Origin: Planctomycetota bacterium
GTDB taxonomy: Bacteria; Planctomycetota; UBA1135; UBA2386
DNA length: 59,570 bases
Assembly (NCBI GenBank): GCA_016235155.1
Contig: JACRLW010000037.1
Span: 1 to 59,570, forward strand
Reading direction: 5' to 3'
Every line of letters starts with the position of its first letter. Position 1 is the stretch's first letter. The notes under the pieces were generated by a model. The model saw nothing but the letters and a program-made list of their open reading frames with translations, did no database searches and was not told the origin of the DNA. The translations under genes were made by a program, and so were the position numbers. Of this stretch, positions 1 through 8,012 are shown one piece after another.

Positions 1-648
1 GGCAAACGTCGGATCGCTCTGCCGCAGGATCCCGGCGGGAGTCCCGGCGAGGCCGTCGTGGCGGGCCTTGCCGGGGTAGGCGTGACGTCCGCCGTCGCGG
101 ATCGCCGGCCAGCCGGTCGTCGCCCAGGAGTTCAGCACGAGCATGACCTGCGTCGTGCTCGGCACCGGGTCGGGCAGGAACAACTCGAAGGCAGCGTCCT
201 GAATCGTGCCGGGTTGGCCGGCGACCGGAGCCGGATACGCGCCGAGCTGTCCCGGCCGCAGATAGCCGACGAAGCGCCAGAGGTTGATGACCTGGTCCGT
301 GTACGGATCGCTGAACTGAACCTGCTTCCAACCGGGCGTGCCGCCGATGGTCTGCTCGACGCCGAAGATGTCGCCGAGATCGACGCCCGGCTCGGCGCTG
401 CCGTGATGACCGCCGTAGTCGGCATCGGCGGTGCTGTTGGTCCGGAAGCCCTCGCCGTTGTTCCAGATCCCATCGGGCACGTTGAGCTGCGGCGTGCTCG
501 CCGGTTGGTTGTAGCCCGGCGGCGCGGACTGGTTGACCGGCGCACCATGCGATTGCACGCCGATCGCTTGCGCGGCTCCTTCAGCGCTCAACGCGAGAAC
601 CGCAGAGAGAGAGAGAGAGAGAGAGAGAAAGGCCGAGCGCTCCTTCAC
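1..648 (-). CDS. Secreted protein with dinucleotide-repeat signal peptide (C-terminus outside window)
   Basis: The gene runs off the left edge, so only about 216 codons are visible. From the GTG at 648 the N-terminus is Val-Lys-Glu-Arg, then a hydrophobic run built from four Leu-Ser pairs, then an Ala-Gln-Ala cleavage-like site: a good Sec signal peptide. The mature part is rich in Gly, Pro, Tyr, Trp and Asn, and I recognise no domain in it. It lies 122 bp downstream of the flippase gene on the same strand, so it may be an exported product or accessory of the polysaccharide cluster. The start is uncertain. GTG at 663 is also in frame, with a weak GAGG ahead of it. The strongest Shine-Dalgarno (688-693) serves a GTG at 682 that is in a different frame (see the repeat tract at 604-628). 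Confidence 0.75.
   Translation of the reverse strand, partial: MKERSAFLSLSLSLSAVLALSAEGAAQAIGVQSHGAPVNQSAPPGYNQPASTPQLNVPDGIWNNGEGFRTNSTADADYGGHHGSAEPGVDLGDIFGVEQTIGGTPGWKQVQFSDPYTDQVINLWRFVGYLRPGQLGAYPAPVAGQPGTIQDAAFELFLPDPVPSTTQVMLVLNSWATTGWPAIRDGGRHAYPGKARHDGLAGTPAGILRQSDPTFA
604..628. repeat. (AG)12 dinucleotide microsatellite inside a signal-peptide coding region
   Basis: Twelve uninterrupted AG units (CT on the coding strand) encode alternating Leu-Ser in the signal peptide of the gene at 1-648. A change of one or two units shifts the reading frame; a change of three keeps it. Tracts of this kind are known substrates for slipped-strand phase variation. Confidence 0.85.
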
Positions 649-679
649 TGCGCGCCACGGCACTCACACGGAACCTCGT

Positions 680-693
680 CACGGAGTCCTCCT
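680..693 (-). promoter_or_regulatory. Strong Shine-Dalgarno and GTG, out of frame with the downstream gene
   Basis: AGGAGG (complement of 688-693) stands 5 nt before a GTG at 682-680, the best initiation signal near the 1-648 gene. With twelve AG units this GTG reads through the tract in the wrong frame and soon stops. Gain of one unit, or loss of two, would join it to the signal-peptide frame. Confidence 0.5.
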
Positions 694-770
694 GGGGATC
701 GAACCCGCTTTGTGGTGGCGGGAGAGTAGTCAAGTGCACTCGCACTGCCAAGGCGGTCACCGCCGCTACT

Positions 771-2345
771 TCACACCCCCGCCGCCCGCCGCCCCCGCAA
801 GACCCCCTTCAGCACCGACTCCTCGGTCGTCGGCCGCAGGGCCGCCAACAGCAACGCGGTGACGACGCAGGCTCCCGCGACCCACTCGCCCCTCACGGGC
901 ACCGCCATCCCGCGCATCGCCCACCACAGCGACGCGCCGACGGCGCTGAGCGCGAGCGCGTTGCGCAACAACGTGTGCCAGCCGACTTCGACGCCGGCGA
1001 GCGCCACGCTGCCGAACAGCCAGACCGCGAGCACGCACTCGCTGATCAACGTGTGCCAGCCGACTTCGACGCCGGCGAGCGCCACGCTGCCGAACAGCCA
1101 GACCGCGAGCACGCACTCGCTGATCACGCATGCGATCACGGCGCCCAGCGCGCCGTGGCGGGGGATGAGCACGAGGTTCGCGCCGACGTTCACCGCCAGC
1201 GAGAGCCACAGGCCGACGGTCAACCAGGTGCGGCGGCCGAGGCAGGTGATCGTGTCGGCGAGGGGCGACGACACGAACTTGAGGAACACGAGCGGCGCGG
1301 TCGCGAGCACAATCGGGACGCTCGCCGCGTAGCCGCCGCCGAGCACGACGCCGACGAGGTCGTCGGCGCACAGCGCGAACACCAAGGCACCGAGCGTGCC
1401 GAGCGCAGCGAGGCCGGCGGTCTTCAGGCGCAGGATCGCGACGCTCTCCGCCGTTCCTTTCAGTCCATGGCGATAGCTGAGCGGCTGCACGACGACGGCG
1501 ACGGTCTGCGCGACGAGCTGCGCGAGGATGTAGAAGCGCACTCCGGCGTGGTAGATGCCGACCTCCTCACGAGGAGCGAGGGCGCCGAGCAGGACGACGT
1601 CGATCTGCTGGTGCGCCATCGACGCGATGATGCCGAGTCCGAACGGCAGGGCACCGCGCACGACGTCCCAGCGGAACGGTCTCGCGAAAGACACCGGCAT
1701 GGTGCGTCGCAACCGGCGCCACGACCAGCACACGCCGAGCACCGATCCGGCGAACACCCACCACGCGATCTCGACGACGCCCGCTCCGGCAAAGAGGGCG
1801 ATGCCGAACGACGCGGCGCGCAGCAGATTGCGCGTCAACATGGTGCTCGCCGCCAGGTCCATCCGCTCGCGCGCCTGGAACGCGGTCGAGCACATGGTGC
1901 CGAGGCCGTCGAGGTGCGTCGCGAGGTAGAGCGGCACGAACAACGCGAGCGCCCCGCTCCCGTTCTGCGCGACGACGACGATCGCCGCGACGATCGCCAT
2001 CGGCGCGGTGAGCACGGCGCGCCACACGATCGACGACCCGATGGTCTGCGCAAGCTGTGCGGGGTCCTTCGCCGCAACCCACACCAAGGTCACCCCCATG
2101 CCGAGATCGACGAGGGGTCCCGTCAGGATCGCGATGGTGAGGACCGTCGAGAACAGTCCGTACTCCGCCGGGCCGAGATAACGCGCGATCCAGAAGTACA
2201 GCGCGTACTGCAGGGCCGACCCGAGGAAGACCGCGGCCCCCATCCAACACAGGTTGCGCCCGATGCGACCCTGGGCGACGCCGTCACCGGCGTCGTTCGC
2301 GGCCGCACCTGCCGCGACGATGTCGTTCACCGATGCGGTCGTCAC
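771..2345 (-). CDS. Wzx-like polysaccharide flippase with an internal 26-residue duplication
   Basis: A 524-residue multi-pass membrane protein of the oligosaccharide flippase (MATE/Wzx-like) superfamily, expected to flip undecaprenyl-linked repeat units across the inner membrane. Hydrophobic helices fill most of its length, and the early motif around Ala-Arg-Tyr-Leu-Gly-Pro-Ala-Glu-Tyr-Gly is typical of the family. The GTG start at 2345 overlaps the stop of the upstream polymerase gene (GTGA), implying translational coupling. Near the C-terminus a 26-residue segment spanning one helix is repeated exactly, encoded by a perfect 78-bp tandem repeat. That adds a hydrophobic segment and could invert the last helices, so function is uncertain. 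The family call is firm. Confidence 0.9.
   Translation of the reverse strand: MTTASVNDIVAAGAAANDAGDGVAQGRIGRNLCWMGAAVFLGSALQYALYFWIARYLGPAEYGLFSTVLTIAILTGPLVDLGMGVTLVWVAAKDPAQLAQTIGSSIVWRAVLTAPMAIVAAIVVVAQNGSGALALFVPLYLATHLDGLGTMCSTAFQARERMDLAASTMLTRNLLRAASFGIALFAGAGVVEIAWWVFAGSVLGVCWSWRRLRRTMPVSFARPFRWDVVRGALPFGLGIIASMAHQQIDVVLLGALAPREEVGIYHAGVRFYILAQLVAQTVAVVVQPLSYRHGLKGTAESVAILRLKTAGLAALGTLGALVFALCADDLVGVVLGGGYAASVPIVLATAPLVFLKFVSSPLADTITCLGRRTWLTVGLWLSLAVNVGANLVLIPRHGALGAVIACVISECVLAVWLFGSVALAGVEVGWHTLISECVLAVWLFGSVALAGVEVGWHTLLRNALALSAVGASLWWAMRGMAVPVRGEWVAGACVVTALLLAALRPTTEESVLKGVLRGRRAAGV
970..1125. repeat. Perfect 78-bp tandem duplication inside the flippase gene
   Basis: Copy 1 is 970-1047 and copy 2 is 1048-1125, identical base for base and in frame (26 codons). 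Absence of any divergence points to a recent duplication or an assembly artefact. Confidence 0.95.
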
Positions 2346-3610
2346 GACGTCGACCTCGCGCCGCGGATCGGCACCGCCGTGAGGCACATGCCGATCGCGA
2401 GGAAGAGGAACGAGTTGCGCATCCAGTCGCCGACCGCCATCGCGCCGACGACCGAGAACACGAAGAAGCCGACGGCGAACCACTGGGTCGACGTCGCCTG
2501 GCGTCGCGAGCGGACGAACCGCACGACGCGTCGCACGACCGCGCCCAACGCGACGGCGAACAGCGCCGTGCCGACCAGCCCGAGCTCGCTGAGGAACTCG
2601 AGCACCAGGTTGTGCGGGTAGACCCGTCCGCCCCAGAACATCCGGTCGGCGAACCCGCCGGGGCCCACGCCGAACAGCGGGTGCTCGACGAACGACTCGA
2701 GCGCGACGCCCCACACGTCGATGCGTTCTTCGAACGACAGCGACTGCGCCACCTGCCACGGATCGATGCGCTCGCTGAGGAGGTCGGAGGGGAACGCGAG
2801 GGCGAGTGCGATGCCGGCCGCGGCGACCACCAGCGTGCGTGCGACGTTCCGGCTCCAGAAGCCGTTCAAAAGCGCGAGCGCGAGGACGGCGCCGACCACG
2901 TAGGTGCGCGCACCGGTCAGCAGCAGCAGCCCGAAAGTCGCGGCGGTCGCGACGAACCACACGATGCGCAGGCGCCGCTCGCGGCCGGCGGCGTCGGCCA
3001 ACGACAATGCGCAGAGTCCGATCTTCGCCAACGCGAACGCCAACGCCTGGTGCGCGGGCAACACCAGCACGCCGAGGAAGACGGCGAGGTCGGCGTAGTG
3101 CGCGACGGTCAGGAGTGCCGGGTCGATGGCCAACGCCGCGGCGCACATCACCCACAGCGGCACCGCGAAGATCAGGAAGCCGCGCGGCCGCGCGAGCAGC
3201 GCCGATCTGCCGATCGCCATGCCGCAGGCGAGCGCGGGCAGACAGACGCCGAACCAGTTCAACGACTTGTCCGCCGCGTACTCGGACAGTTCCCCGCCCG
3301 ACAGCCAAACGAGCGTGACGTGCCCGGCGATCACGAGTCCCACGCCCAACAGCGCGAGCACCGGTGCCGTCAGCGCACGGCGATCGAGCCGTCCCAGCAT
3401 GACCGCCAGCGCGACGAGCGGCAGTTGCAGCACCGCGGTGTAGAGCAGCCAGTTGCCGGCCGTGCCGCTCGACGCACGGGCGAGCGACAGCGTCAGGTAG
3501 TCGCCGAACAGGAGAAACACGCAGCCGAACGCGAAGACGCGCTCGAGCACGACGTGCGCGAGCGCGGGCGACGGCGCCGCGAGAACCGTCGCGGTAGCCC
3601 GCTCAGCCAC
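2342..3610 (-). CDS. Wzy-like O-antigen polymerase/ligase
   Basis: A 422-residue membrane protein with about eleven hydrophobic segments. The C-terminal half carries the Wzy_C-type signature His-Pro-Leu-Phe-Gly-Val-Gly-Pro-Gly-Gly-Phe, then Tyr-Pro-His-Asn-Leu-Val-Leu-Glu in the large periplasmic loop. Proteins of this family link lipid-borne repeat units into polymer or ligate them to an acceptor. Its 5' end overlaps the upstream glycosyltransferase by 8 bp, and its stop overlaps the flippase start. Next to a flippase, polymerase is more likely than ligase; a second ligase-like protein lies at 11851-14319. Confidence 0.88.
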   Translation of the reverse strand: MAERATATVLAAPSPALAHVVLERVFAFGCVFLLFGDYLTLSLARASSGTAGNWLLYTAVLQLPLVALAVMLGRLDRRALTAPVLALLGVGLVIAGHVTLVWLSGGELSEYAADKSLNWFGVCLPALACGMAIGRSALLARPRGFLIFAVPLWVMCAAALAIDPALLTVAHYADLAVFLGVLVLPAHQALAFALAKIGLCALSLADAAGRERRLRIVWFVATAATFGLLLLTGARTYVVGAVLALALLNGFWSRNVARTLVVAAAGIALALAFPSDLLSERIDPWQVAQSLSFEERIDVWGVALESFVEHPLFGVGPGGFADRMFWGGRVYPHNLVLEFLSELGLVGTALFAVALGAVVRRVVRFVRSRRQATSTQWFAVGFFVFSVVGAMAVGDWMRNSFLFLAIGMCLTAVPIRGARSTS

Positions 3611-4823
3611 GGACCCCCGCTTCGACCAGGGCAGGGAGGGCGAGTGCGCGGGCGACGACCGGCGTCACGCTCGCGCGCCACCTCTCGATCCCGAATGCGT
3701 TGCGCGCGGTCGCCATCGCCTGCCTGCCGAGCTCGATGCGGTGCGCCGGTCGCTCGACCAGGCGCGCGACCGCATCGACCAGCGCCTCGGCGGAGGGCGG
3801 GATCAACACGCCGTCGACACCGTCGCGCACGACGTTGGGCAGTCCGCCGACCCAGGTCGCGACGACGGCGCAGCCGAAGTACATCGCCTCGATCGCCGAC
3901 AGCGACGTCCCTTCGCCGCACACCGTGGGCACGGTCACGATCGCGCTGTTCTCGTACGCCTCGCGCATGCGATCGAAGGGCAGCACCTCGGTGGTCCAGC
4001 GCGCCTCGTCGACTCCCGACTCGTTCAGCTTCTTGCGCAACGCATCGGTGTGGTAACCGGAACCGACGACGAAGCGGAAGTCGAGCGACGGGAAGCGTCG
4101 CGCGAGGATCGGCGTCGCCTCGGCCATCAGCCAGATGCCGCGCCGCGGTTCACTGCGCCGCGGGAAGCAGACGACCATGCGATCGCCGCAGACCGTGCGC
4201 GCCGCGGCGGGAATCTCCGGCTGCGGTCCCCACTGCGCGGGGTCGACGAAGTTCGGCACCACGGCGAAGCGGTCGTCGAGTCCGCTCTCGGGCCACCGCG
4301 CGCGGAACCAGTTGACGAAGTTGGTGTCGACGCACACCGTCGCCGCGGTGTTGCGCACGGCGTGACGCGCGACGTGCTCCGCCATCCGCAACTTGAGTCC
4401 GCCGTACTCGCCGTCCCACCAGATCCCGTGCTGGATCACGATGCTGCGCGCACGGCACGTCGGCCACGCGAGGTCCTCGACCATGTAGACGACCGGCGCG
4501 CCGGCCGGGATCGCGCGGTGGACCTTCACGTTGAAGATCGGCGATCCCCACGCGCGCGCCGATGCGCGATGACCGACGACCGTGACGCCGCGCGACAGCT
4601 CCTTCTCGAACGCGGCGTTCGCGCGCTGGTGCACGACGACCGGATGCCCGGCGGCGACGAGCAGGTCGGCGAGCGCGAGCAGCCACCGCTGGAGTCCGCC
4701 GTAGGTCACCTCGCGGCCGTCGTAGTCGAGCAGCCGCCACGCGAGAACGTGCACGGCCTCGCCGCTCGGCGGCGTGCGCACACTCGTGGTCCGAACGGGA
4801 CTCCTCTCCAAGATCGCTGTCAT
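3603..4823 (-). CDS. GT4-family glycosyltransferase
   Basis: A 406-residue GT-B glycosyltransferase. The N-terminal half contains the acceptor-side motif Tyr-Gly-Gly-Leu-Gln-Arg-Trp. The C-terminal half has the group-1 donor-binding pattern Gly-Glu-Gly-Thr-Ser-Leu-Ser-Ala-Ile-Glu-Ala-Met, with the EX7E-type glutamates that bind nucleotide sugar. It should act in the cytoplasm, extending the lipid-linked repeat unit. The ATG at 4823 was chosen because protein-like sequence begins there, 8 nt after the upstream GT2 stop. Sugar and acceptor cannot be told from sequence. Confidence 0.88.
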   Translation of the reverse strand: MTAILERSPVRTTSVRTPPSGEAVHVLAWRLLDYDGREVTYGGLQRWLLALADLLVAAGHPVVVHQRANAAFEKELSRGVTVVGHRASARAWGSPIFNVKVHRAIPAGAPVVYMVEDLAWPTCRARSIVIQHGIWWDGEYGGLKLRMAEHVARHAVRNTAATVCVDTNFVNWFRARWPESGLDDRFAVVPNFVDPAQWGPQPEIPAAARTVCGDRMVVCFPRRSEPRRGIWLMAEATPILARRFPSLDFRFVVGSGYHTDALRKKLNESGVDEARWTTEVLPFDRMREAYENSAIVTVPTVCGEGTSLSAIEAMYFGCAVVATWVGGLPNVVRDGVDGVLIPPSAEALVDAVARLVERPAHRIELGRQAMATARNAFGIERWRASVTPVVARALALPALVEAGVRG

Positions 4824-4831
4824 CGCCGGCC

Positions 4832-5773
4832 TCACACCTTTCCGCGGATCGCCTGCAGGACGAACCGCGCCCAGATCCCTGCGACGAGCAACCACGTCAG
4901 CGGACTGACGGCTCGCCGGTACTTCAACACCCACGCGGTCATCGAGCGATGGCGCAGCCATGTGCTGCGCATCCGCGCCTTCTTCCGCGACCCGCCGATC
5001 TCGTGCACGATCGCCGAGCCGGGGTCGTACACGACCGTGAAGCCGGCGTCCCACGCGCTGCGGCAGAGGTCGACGTCCTCGCAGAACAGCGGGTAGCGCT
5101 CGTCCATGCCGCCGAGCGCGCGGAACAAGGTCCCGCGCACGACCATGCAGCAGCCGCTGACCCAGTCGGTTTCCTGGCACTCGTCCGGCGAGCGATCCTG
5201 GTTCAGGTAGCGACGCGTCCACGGGTTCGACGGCCACAGCCGCGTGAGCAGCGAGTAGCGACCGAACAGCGCGGTCGACATGCCCGGGAACCGACGCCAC
5301 GAGCGTTGGATCGATGAATGGGCGACGTCGTCCCACACGCGCGGGCCGACGATCCCGATCCGCGGATCGCGGTCGAGTCGTTGCACGAGTCGCGAGAGCG
5401 AGCGCGGCTCCAGCGCCGTATCCGGATTCAACAGCGCGACGTGCCGGCCGCGCGCGTCGCTGAGGCCACGGTTGACCGCGGCGCCGAACCCGATGCTGTC
5501 GTCGAGTTCGATCACGCGCGCGTCGGGACGCTGGGTGCGCAGCACGTCGGCCGCCGGCTCGCCGGTGCCGTTCTCGACGACGATCAACTCGGCGCGGATC
5601 CCGGCGACCGCCGCATCCCAGGTCGCGAGGCACTCGACGATCAGCTTCAGCGAGCGATAGCCGACGATCACCACGCTGAGGTCGAACGGGCGAGCGGCGG
5701 GTGCCTGCGTCGCGAACGCGCCGTCGTGTCGCAAAGCACTCCGCCGCGCGACAGGCATCGCGAGCGCCGTCAT
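4832..5773 (-). CDS. GT2-family glycosyltransferase (rhamnosyltransferase-like)
   Basis: A 313-residue GT-A enzyme. After a short basic leader it shows Leu-Ser-Val-Val-Ile-Val-Gly-Tyr, the donor-binding segment Leu-Leu-Asn-Pro-Asp-Thr (the DXD-like position), the Gly-Cys-Cys-Met-Val acceptor loop and Phe-Cys-Glu-Asp-Val-Asp-Leu-Cys near the catalytic base. These are typical of WbbL-like rhamnosyltransferases. A C-terminal hydrophobic stretch may anchor it to the membrane. The ATG at 5773 overlaps the upstream stop as ATGA. Rhamnose as donor is only a family guess. Confidence 0.88.
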   Translation of the reverse strand: MTALAMPVARRSALRHDGAFATQAPAARPFDLSVVIVGYRSLKLIVECLATWDAAVAGIRAELIVVENGTGEPAADVLRTQRPDARVIELDDSIGFGAAVNRGLSDARGRHVALLNPDTALEPRSLSRLVQRLDRDPRIGIVGPRVWDDVAHSSIQRSWRRFPGMSTALFGRYSLLTRLWPSNPWTRRYLNQDRSPDECQETDWVSGCCMVVRGTLFRALGGMDERYPLFCEDVDLCRSAWDAGFTVVYDPGSAIVHEIGGSRKKARMRSTWLRHRSMTAWVLKYRRAVSPLTWLLVAGIWARFVLQAIRGKV

Positions 5774-6912
5774 GCCGGTACCTCGAGAAGGTGTTCGTAC
5801 GCCGACTCGATCCGAGCGGCACACGCGGGACTGCCGAAGTGCTCGCGCGCGAACCGCGACGCCGCGAGTCCCATGCGTTCACGCCGCGCGTCGTCGCCGA
5901 GGAGTTCGATCGCGGCGCGCACCGCGGCGTCCACGTCGCCGAGTGCGGCCATGACCCCGGTCTTGCCGTCGCTCACCGCGTCGACGAGTCCGCCTCGCGG
6001 CCAGGTCACCACCGGCACGCCGCAGGCCTGTGCTTCGAGCACGACTCGTCCGAGGCCTTCGTCGATGTCGGGCAGGTGCAGCAGGAGGTCCATCCCGCCG
6101 AGTGCGTCCTCCGGTCGTTCGGTCGCGCCGAGCCAGTCGATCCGCGCCGCGTGCCGCGACGTGCACGCGCGCTCCGCGAGTCGCGCGGCGAAGCCCGCGT
6201 GTTCCGGCAACGGCGTGCCGACCACCGCGAGACGGACGTCGCGCCGGACATCGGCGATGCGGTCGAAGGCCGCGAGCACGTTCTCGAGTCCCTTGCGCGG
6301 GGCGATGCGGCCGAGCCAACCGACGACGCGCGTCGTTCCGTGCGCTCGACTCGTCGTCTCCCGCGCGCCGAAGCGCTCGAGATCGACACCGTTGGGGATG
6401 ACGTAGACCCGCTCGCGTCCGGCGAAGCGCCCGCCGATCGGCGTCGAGATCGCGACGACCGCGTCCGCCCAGCGCCGCACGAGTCCGAAGATCGCGCGCT
6501 CGACGAAGCGCGGCCGCAGTTCGAGCTCGCGGACGTGCCACACGAAGCGTCCGCCGCGCCGCCGGCACCAGCGCCGGATCGCGACCGCCGCGAGCACTTC
6601 GACGCTCGTGTTCAGGTGCACGATCTCGGGCCGGAAGCCTTCGAGCACCGCGGTGATCCCCGCGATGCGGGTGCGGGCGCGCCACAGCCACGCGCAATGC
6701 CAGCGCGGGTCCAACGTGTTCTTGAGCTTCTTCAGCGGCACGTGCTCGACCGGAACGCCGAGCTCGAGGTAGCGCGACGTCCACGGACCGGGCTGGGGCA
6801 GGACCACCAGCGGTGCGAAGCGGGCGCGGTCGAGGCTGCGCACCAGTTCGAAGAGGCTCGCATCGGAACCGCCGAGCTCGTTGGTCGCGGAGACGTAGAC
6901 GACGCGCTTCAT
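5770..6912 (-). CDS. GT4-family glycosyltransferase
   Basis: A 380-residue GT-B glycosyltransferase. It has an N-terminal Gly-Gly-Ser-Asp-Ala-Ser loop, an inter-domain Ile-Pro-Asn-Gly-Val-Asp motif, Gly-Arg-Ile-Ala-Pro-Arg-Lys-Gly for the donor phosphates, and Glu-Gly-Leu-Gly-Arg-Val-Val-Leu-Glu-Ala as the EX7E motif. It is the second of two GT4 enzymes flanking the GT2 gene; together they could add three sugars of the repeat unit. The ATG at 6912 overlaps the stop of the FemAB-like gene, and its own stop overlaps the GT2 start. Confidence 0.9.
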   Translation of the reverse strand: MKRVVYVSATNELGGSDASLFELVRSLDRARFAPLVVLPQPGPWTSRYLELGVPVEHVPLKKLKNTLDPRWHCAWLWRARTRIAGITAVLEGFRPEIVHLNTSVEVLAAVAIRRWCRRRGGRFVWHVRELELRPRFVERAIFGLVRRWADAVVAISTPIGGRFAGRERVYVIPNGVDLERFGARETTSRAHGTTRVVGWLGRIAPRKGLENVLAAFDRIADVRRDVRLAVVGTPLPEHAGFAARLAERACTSRHAARIDWLGATERPEDALGGMDLLLHLPDIDEGLGRVVLEAQACGVPVVTWPRGGLVDAVSDGKTGVMAALGDVDAAVRAAIELLGDDARRERMGLAASRFAREHFGSPACAARIESAYEHLLEVPA

Positions 6913-8012
6913 GCCTTGGCCTTCGCTCCCGCGCCGACGGGCCGTCGTCCGGCACGCACAACCTCGATCGCCCCGTGCACGAGATCTTCGCGCAGCGCCG
7001 CGAACGCGGACGGCCGCACCACCAGGTCCACCGTCGGTCGACGTTCGAGCCCGAACTCGCGCTTGTAGGGCAGGTCGCCGCCGAGCAGGTCGATCTCGAC
7101 GAGGCCGCGCTCGAACTCGCGCAGGATCTGGTGATGGATGACCTGCCGGCCGAGGTCGTAGCGCGAGAAGCCCTGGTCCCATCCGGACACCGTGACCTTC
7201 AGACGGCGGCGATGCGCGAACGACAGGCACGCCCCCATCGGTTCGCCGCCGTGGCGCACGACCACCACGCGCGTGCCCGCGGCGGCTTCGCGTTCGGCGA
7301 GGCGCCGCAAGAACCGTTCGCTGCGCGGCGTGCCGCACGCGCTGGTCGCACCCTTGTGCGCGATGCGACGGCGGTGCAAGGCGAACAGGACGTCGAGCGA
7401 CTCGCCGAGCGGCGCGCCGTCGAGCGTGTCGCACCACTCGCCGCCGAACGCGGCGATGTCGCGGCGGTACTTCTTCAGGTCGCGGCGGTGCTTGCCGTCG
7501 AGCGTCGCGTACCACCCATCCGCGTCGCCCGACACCTTCGTCGCCCAGGTCGCCGGTCCATCGGCACGGTCGAGGTGCGCGTGCTCGACCTCGACCGCTG
7601 CCTCTTCCGGATCGAGACGGACGAGTTCGAGGCGACGGCCGCGGAAGCTCGAGCGGAGCGCTTGGATCCACGTCGCGCGGAGCGCCGGCGCGAGCTCGAC
7701 CAGGAAACGCGGGCGGAAGCGATAGCCGATCGCCGCGAACGGCCAGCTCACGCACGAAGCGCCCGGTGCGCCGCTGCGCCAACCGGCCGCGCCGCGCTCG
7801 AGCATCGTCCAACCGACAGCCGTGCCGCTGCCGTCGCGGAACACGACGTGCGCGGTGTTCGCGTCGCCGAGCACGTCGCTCGCGGCGCGACACCACGCCG
7901 TCGAGCCGGCGAAGTCCGCCGTGTCGTCGACCGCGTCGAGGCGCTCCGCGATCGACCACGCCACGGCGGCGGGAGCGATCTCCGCGACCAAGGCTTCGCG
8001 CGGCAGGATCAT
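6909..8012 (-). CDS. CelD/FemAB-like GNAT acyltransferase
   Basis: A 367-residue protein of the Acetyltransf_6 (CelD/BcsL, FemAB-related) type. The GNAT core is in the second half: the His-Arg-Arg-Asp-Leu-Lys-Lys-Tyr helix, a Met-Gly-Ala-Cys-Leu-Ser strand, and Ile-Asp-Leu-Leu-Gly-Gly-Asp-Leu-Pro-Tyr-Lys before the C-terminal helix. Such proteins are common in exopolysaccharide clusters, where they acylate a sugar or amino group. It overlaps both neighbours by 4 bp. Acceptor and acyl donor are unknown. Confidence 0.82.
   Translation of the reverse strand: MILPREALVAEIAPAAVAWSIAERLDAVDDTADFAGSTAWCRAASDVLGDANTAHVVFRDGSGTAVGWTMLERGAAGWRSGAPGASCVSWPFAAIGYRFRPRFLVELAPALRATWIQALRSSFRGRRLELVRLDPEEAAVEVEHAHLDRADGPATWATKVSGDADGWYATLDGKHRRDLKKYRRDIAAFGGEWCDTLDGAPLGESLDVLFALHRRRIAHKGATSACGTPRSERFLRRLAEREAAAGTRVVVVRHGGEPMGACLSFAHRRRLKVTVSGWDQGFSRYDLGRQVIHHQILREFERGLVEIDLLGGDLPYKREFGLERRPTVDLVVRPSAFAALREDLVHGAIEVVRAGRRPVGAGAKAKA

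Noticed and set aside
101..150. Suspected frameshift in the secreted protein at the left edge
   Set aside because: Careful re-reading shows one continuous frame through Trp-Ala-Thr-Thr-Gly-Trp-Pro-Ala-Ile; no shift is needed.
975..4315. Long plus-strand open frames opposite the flippase, polymerase and glycosyltransferase genes
   Set aside because: They are rich in Arg, His, Asp and Glu with no domain sense, and mirror the third-codon-position GC of the real minus-strand genes.
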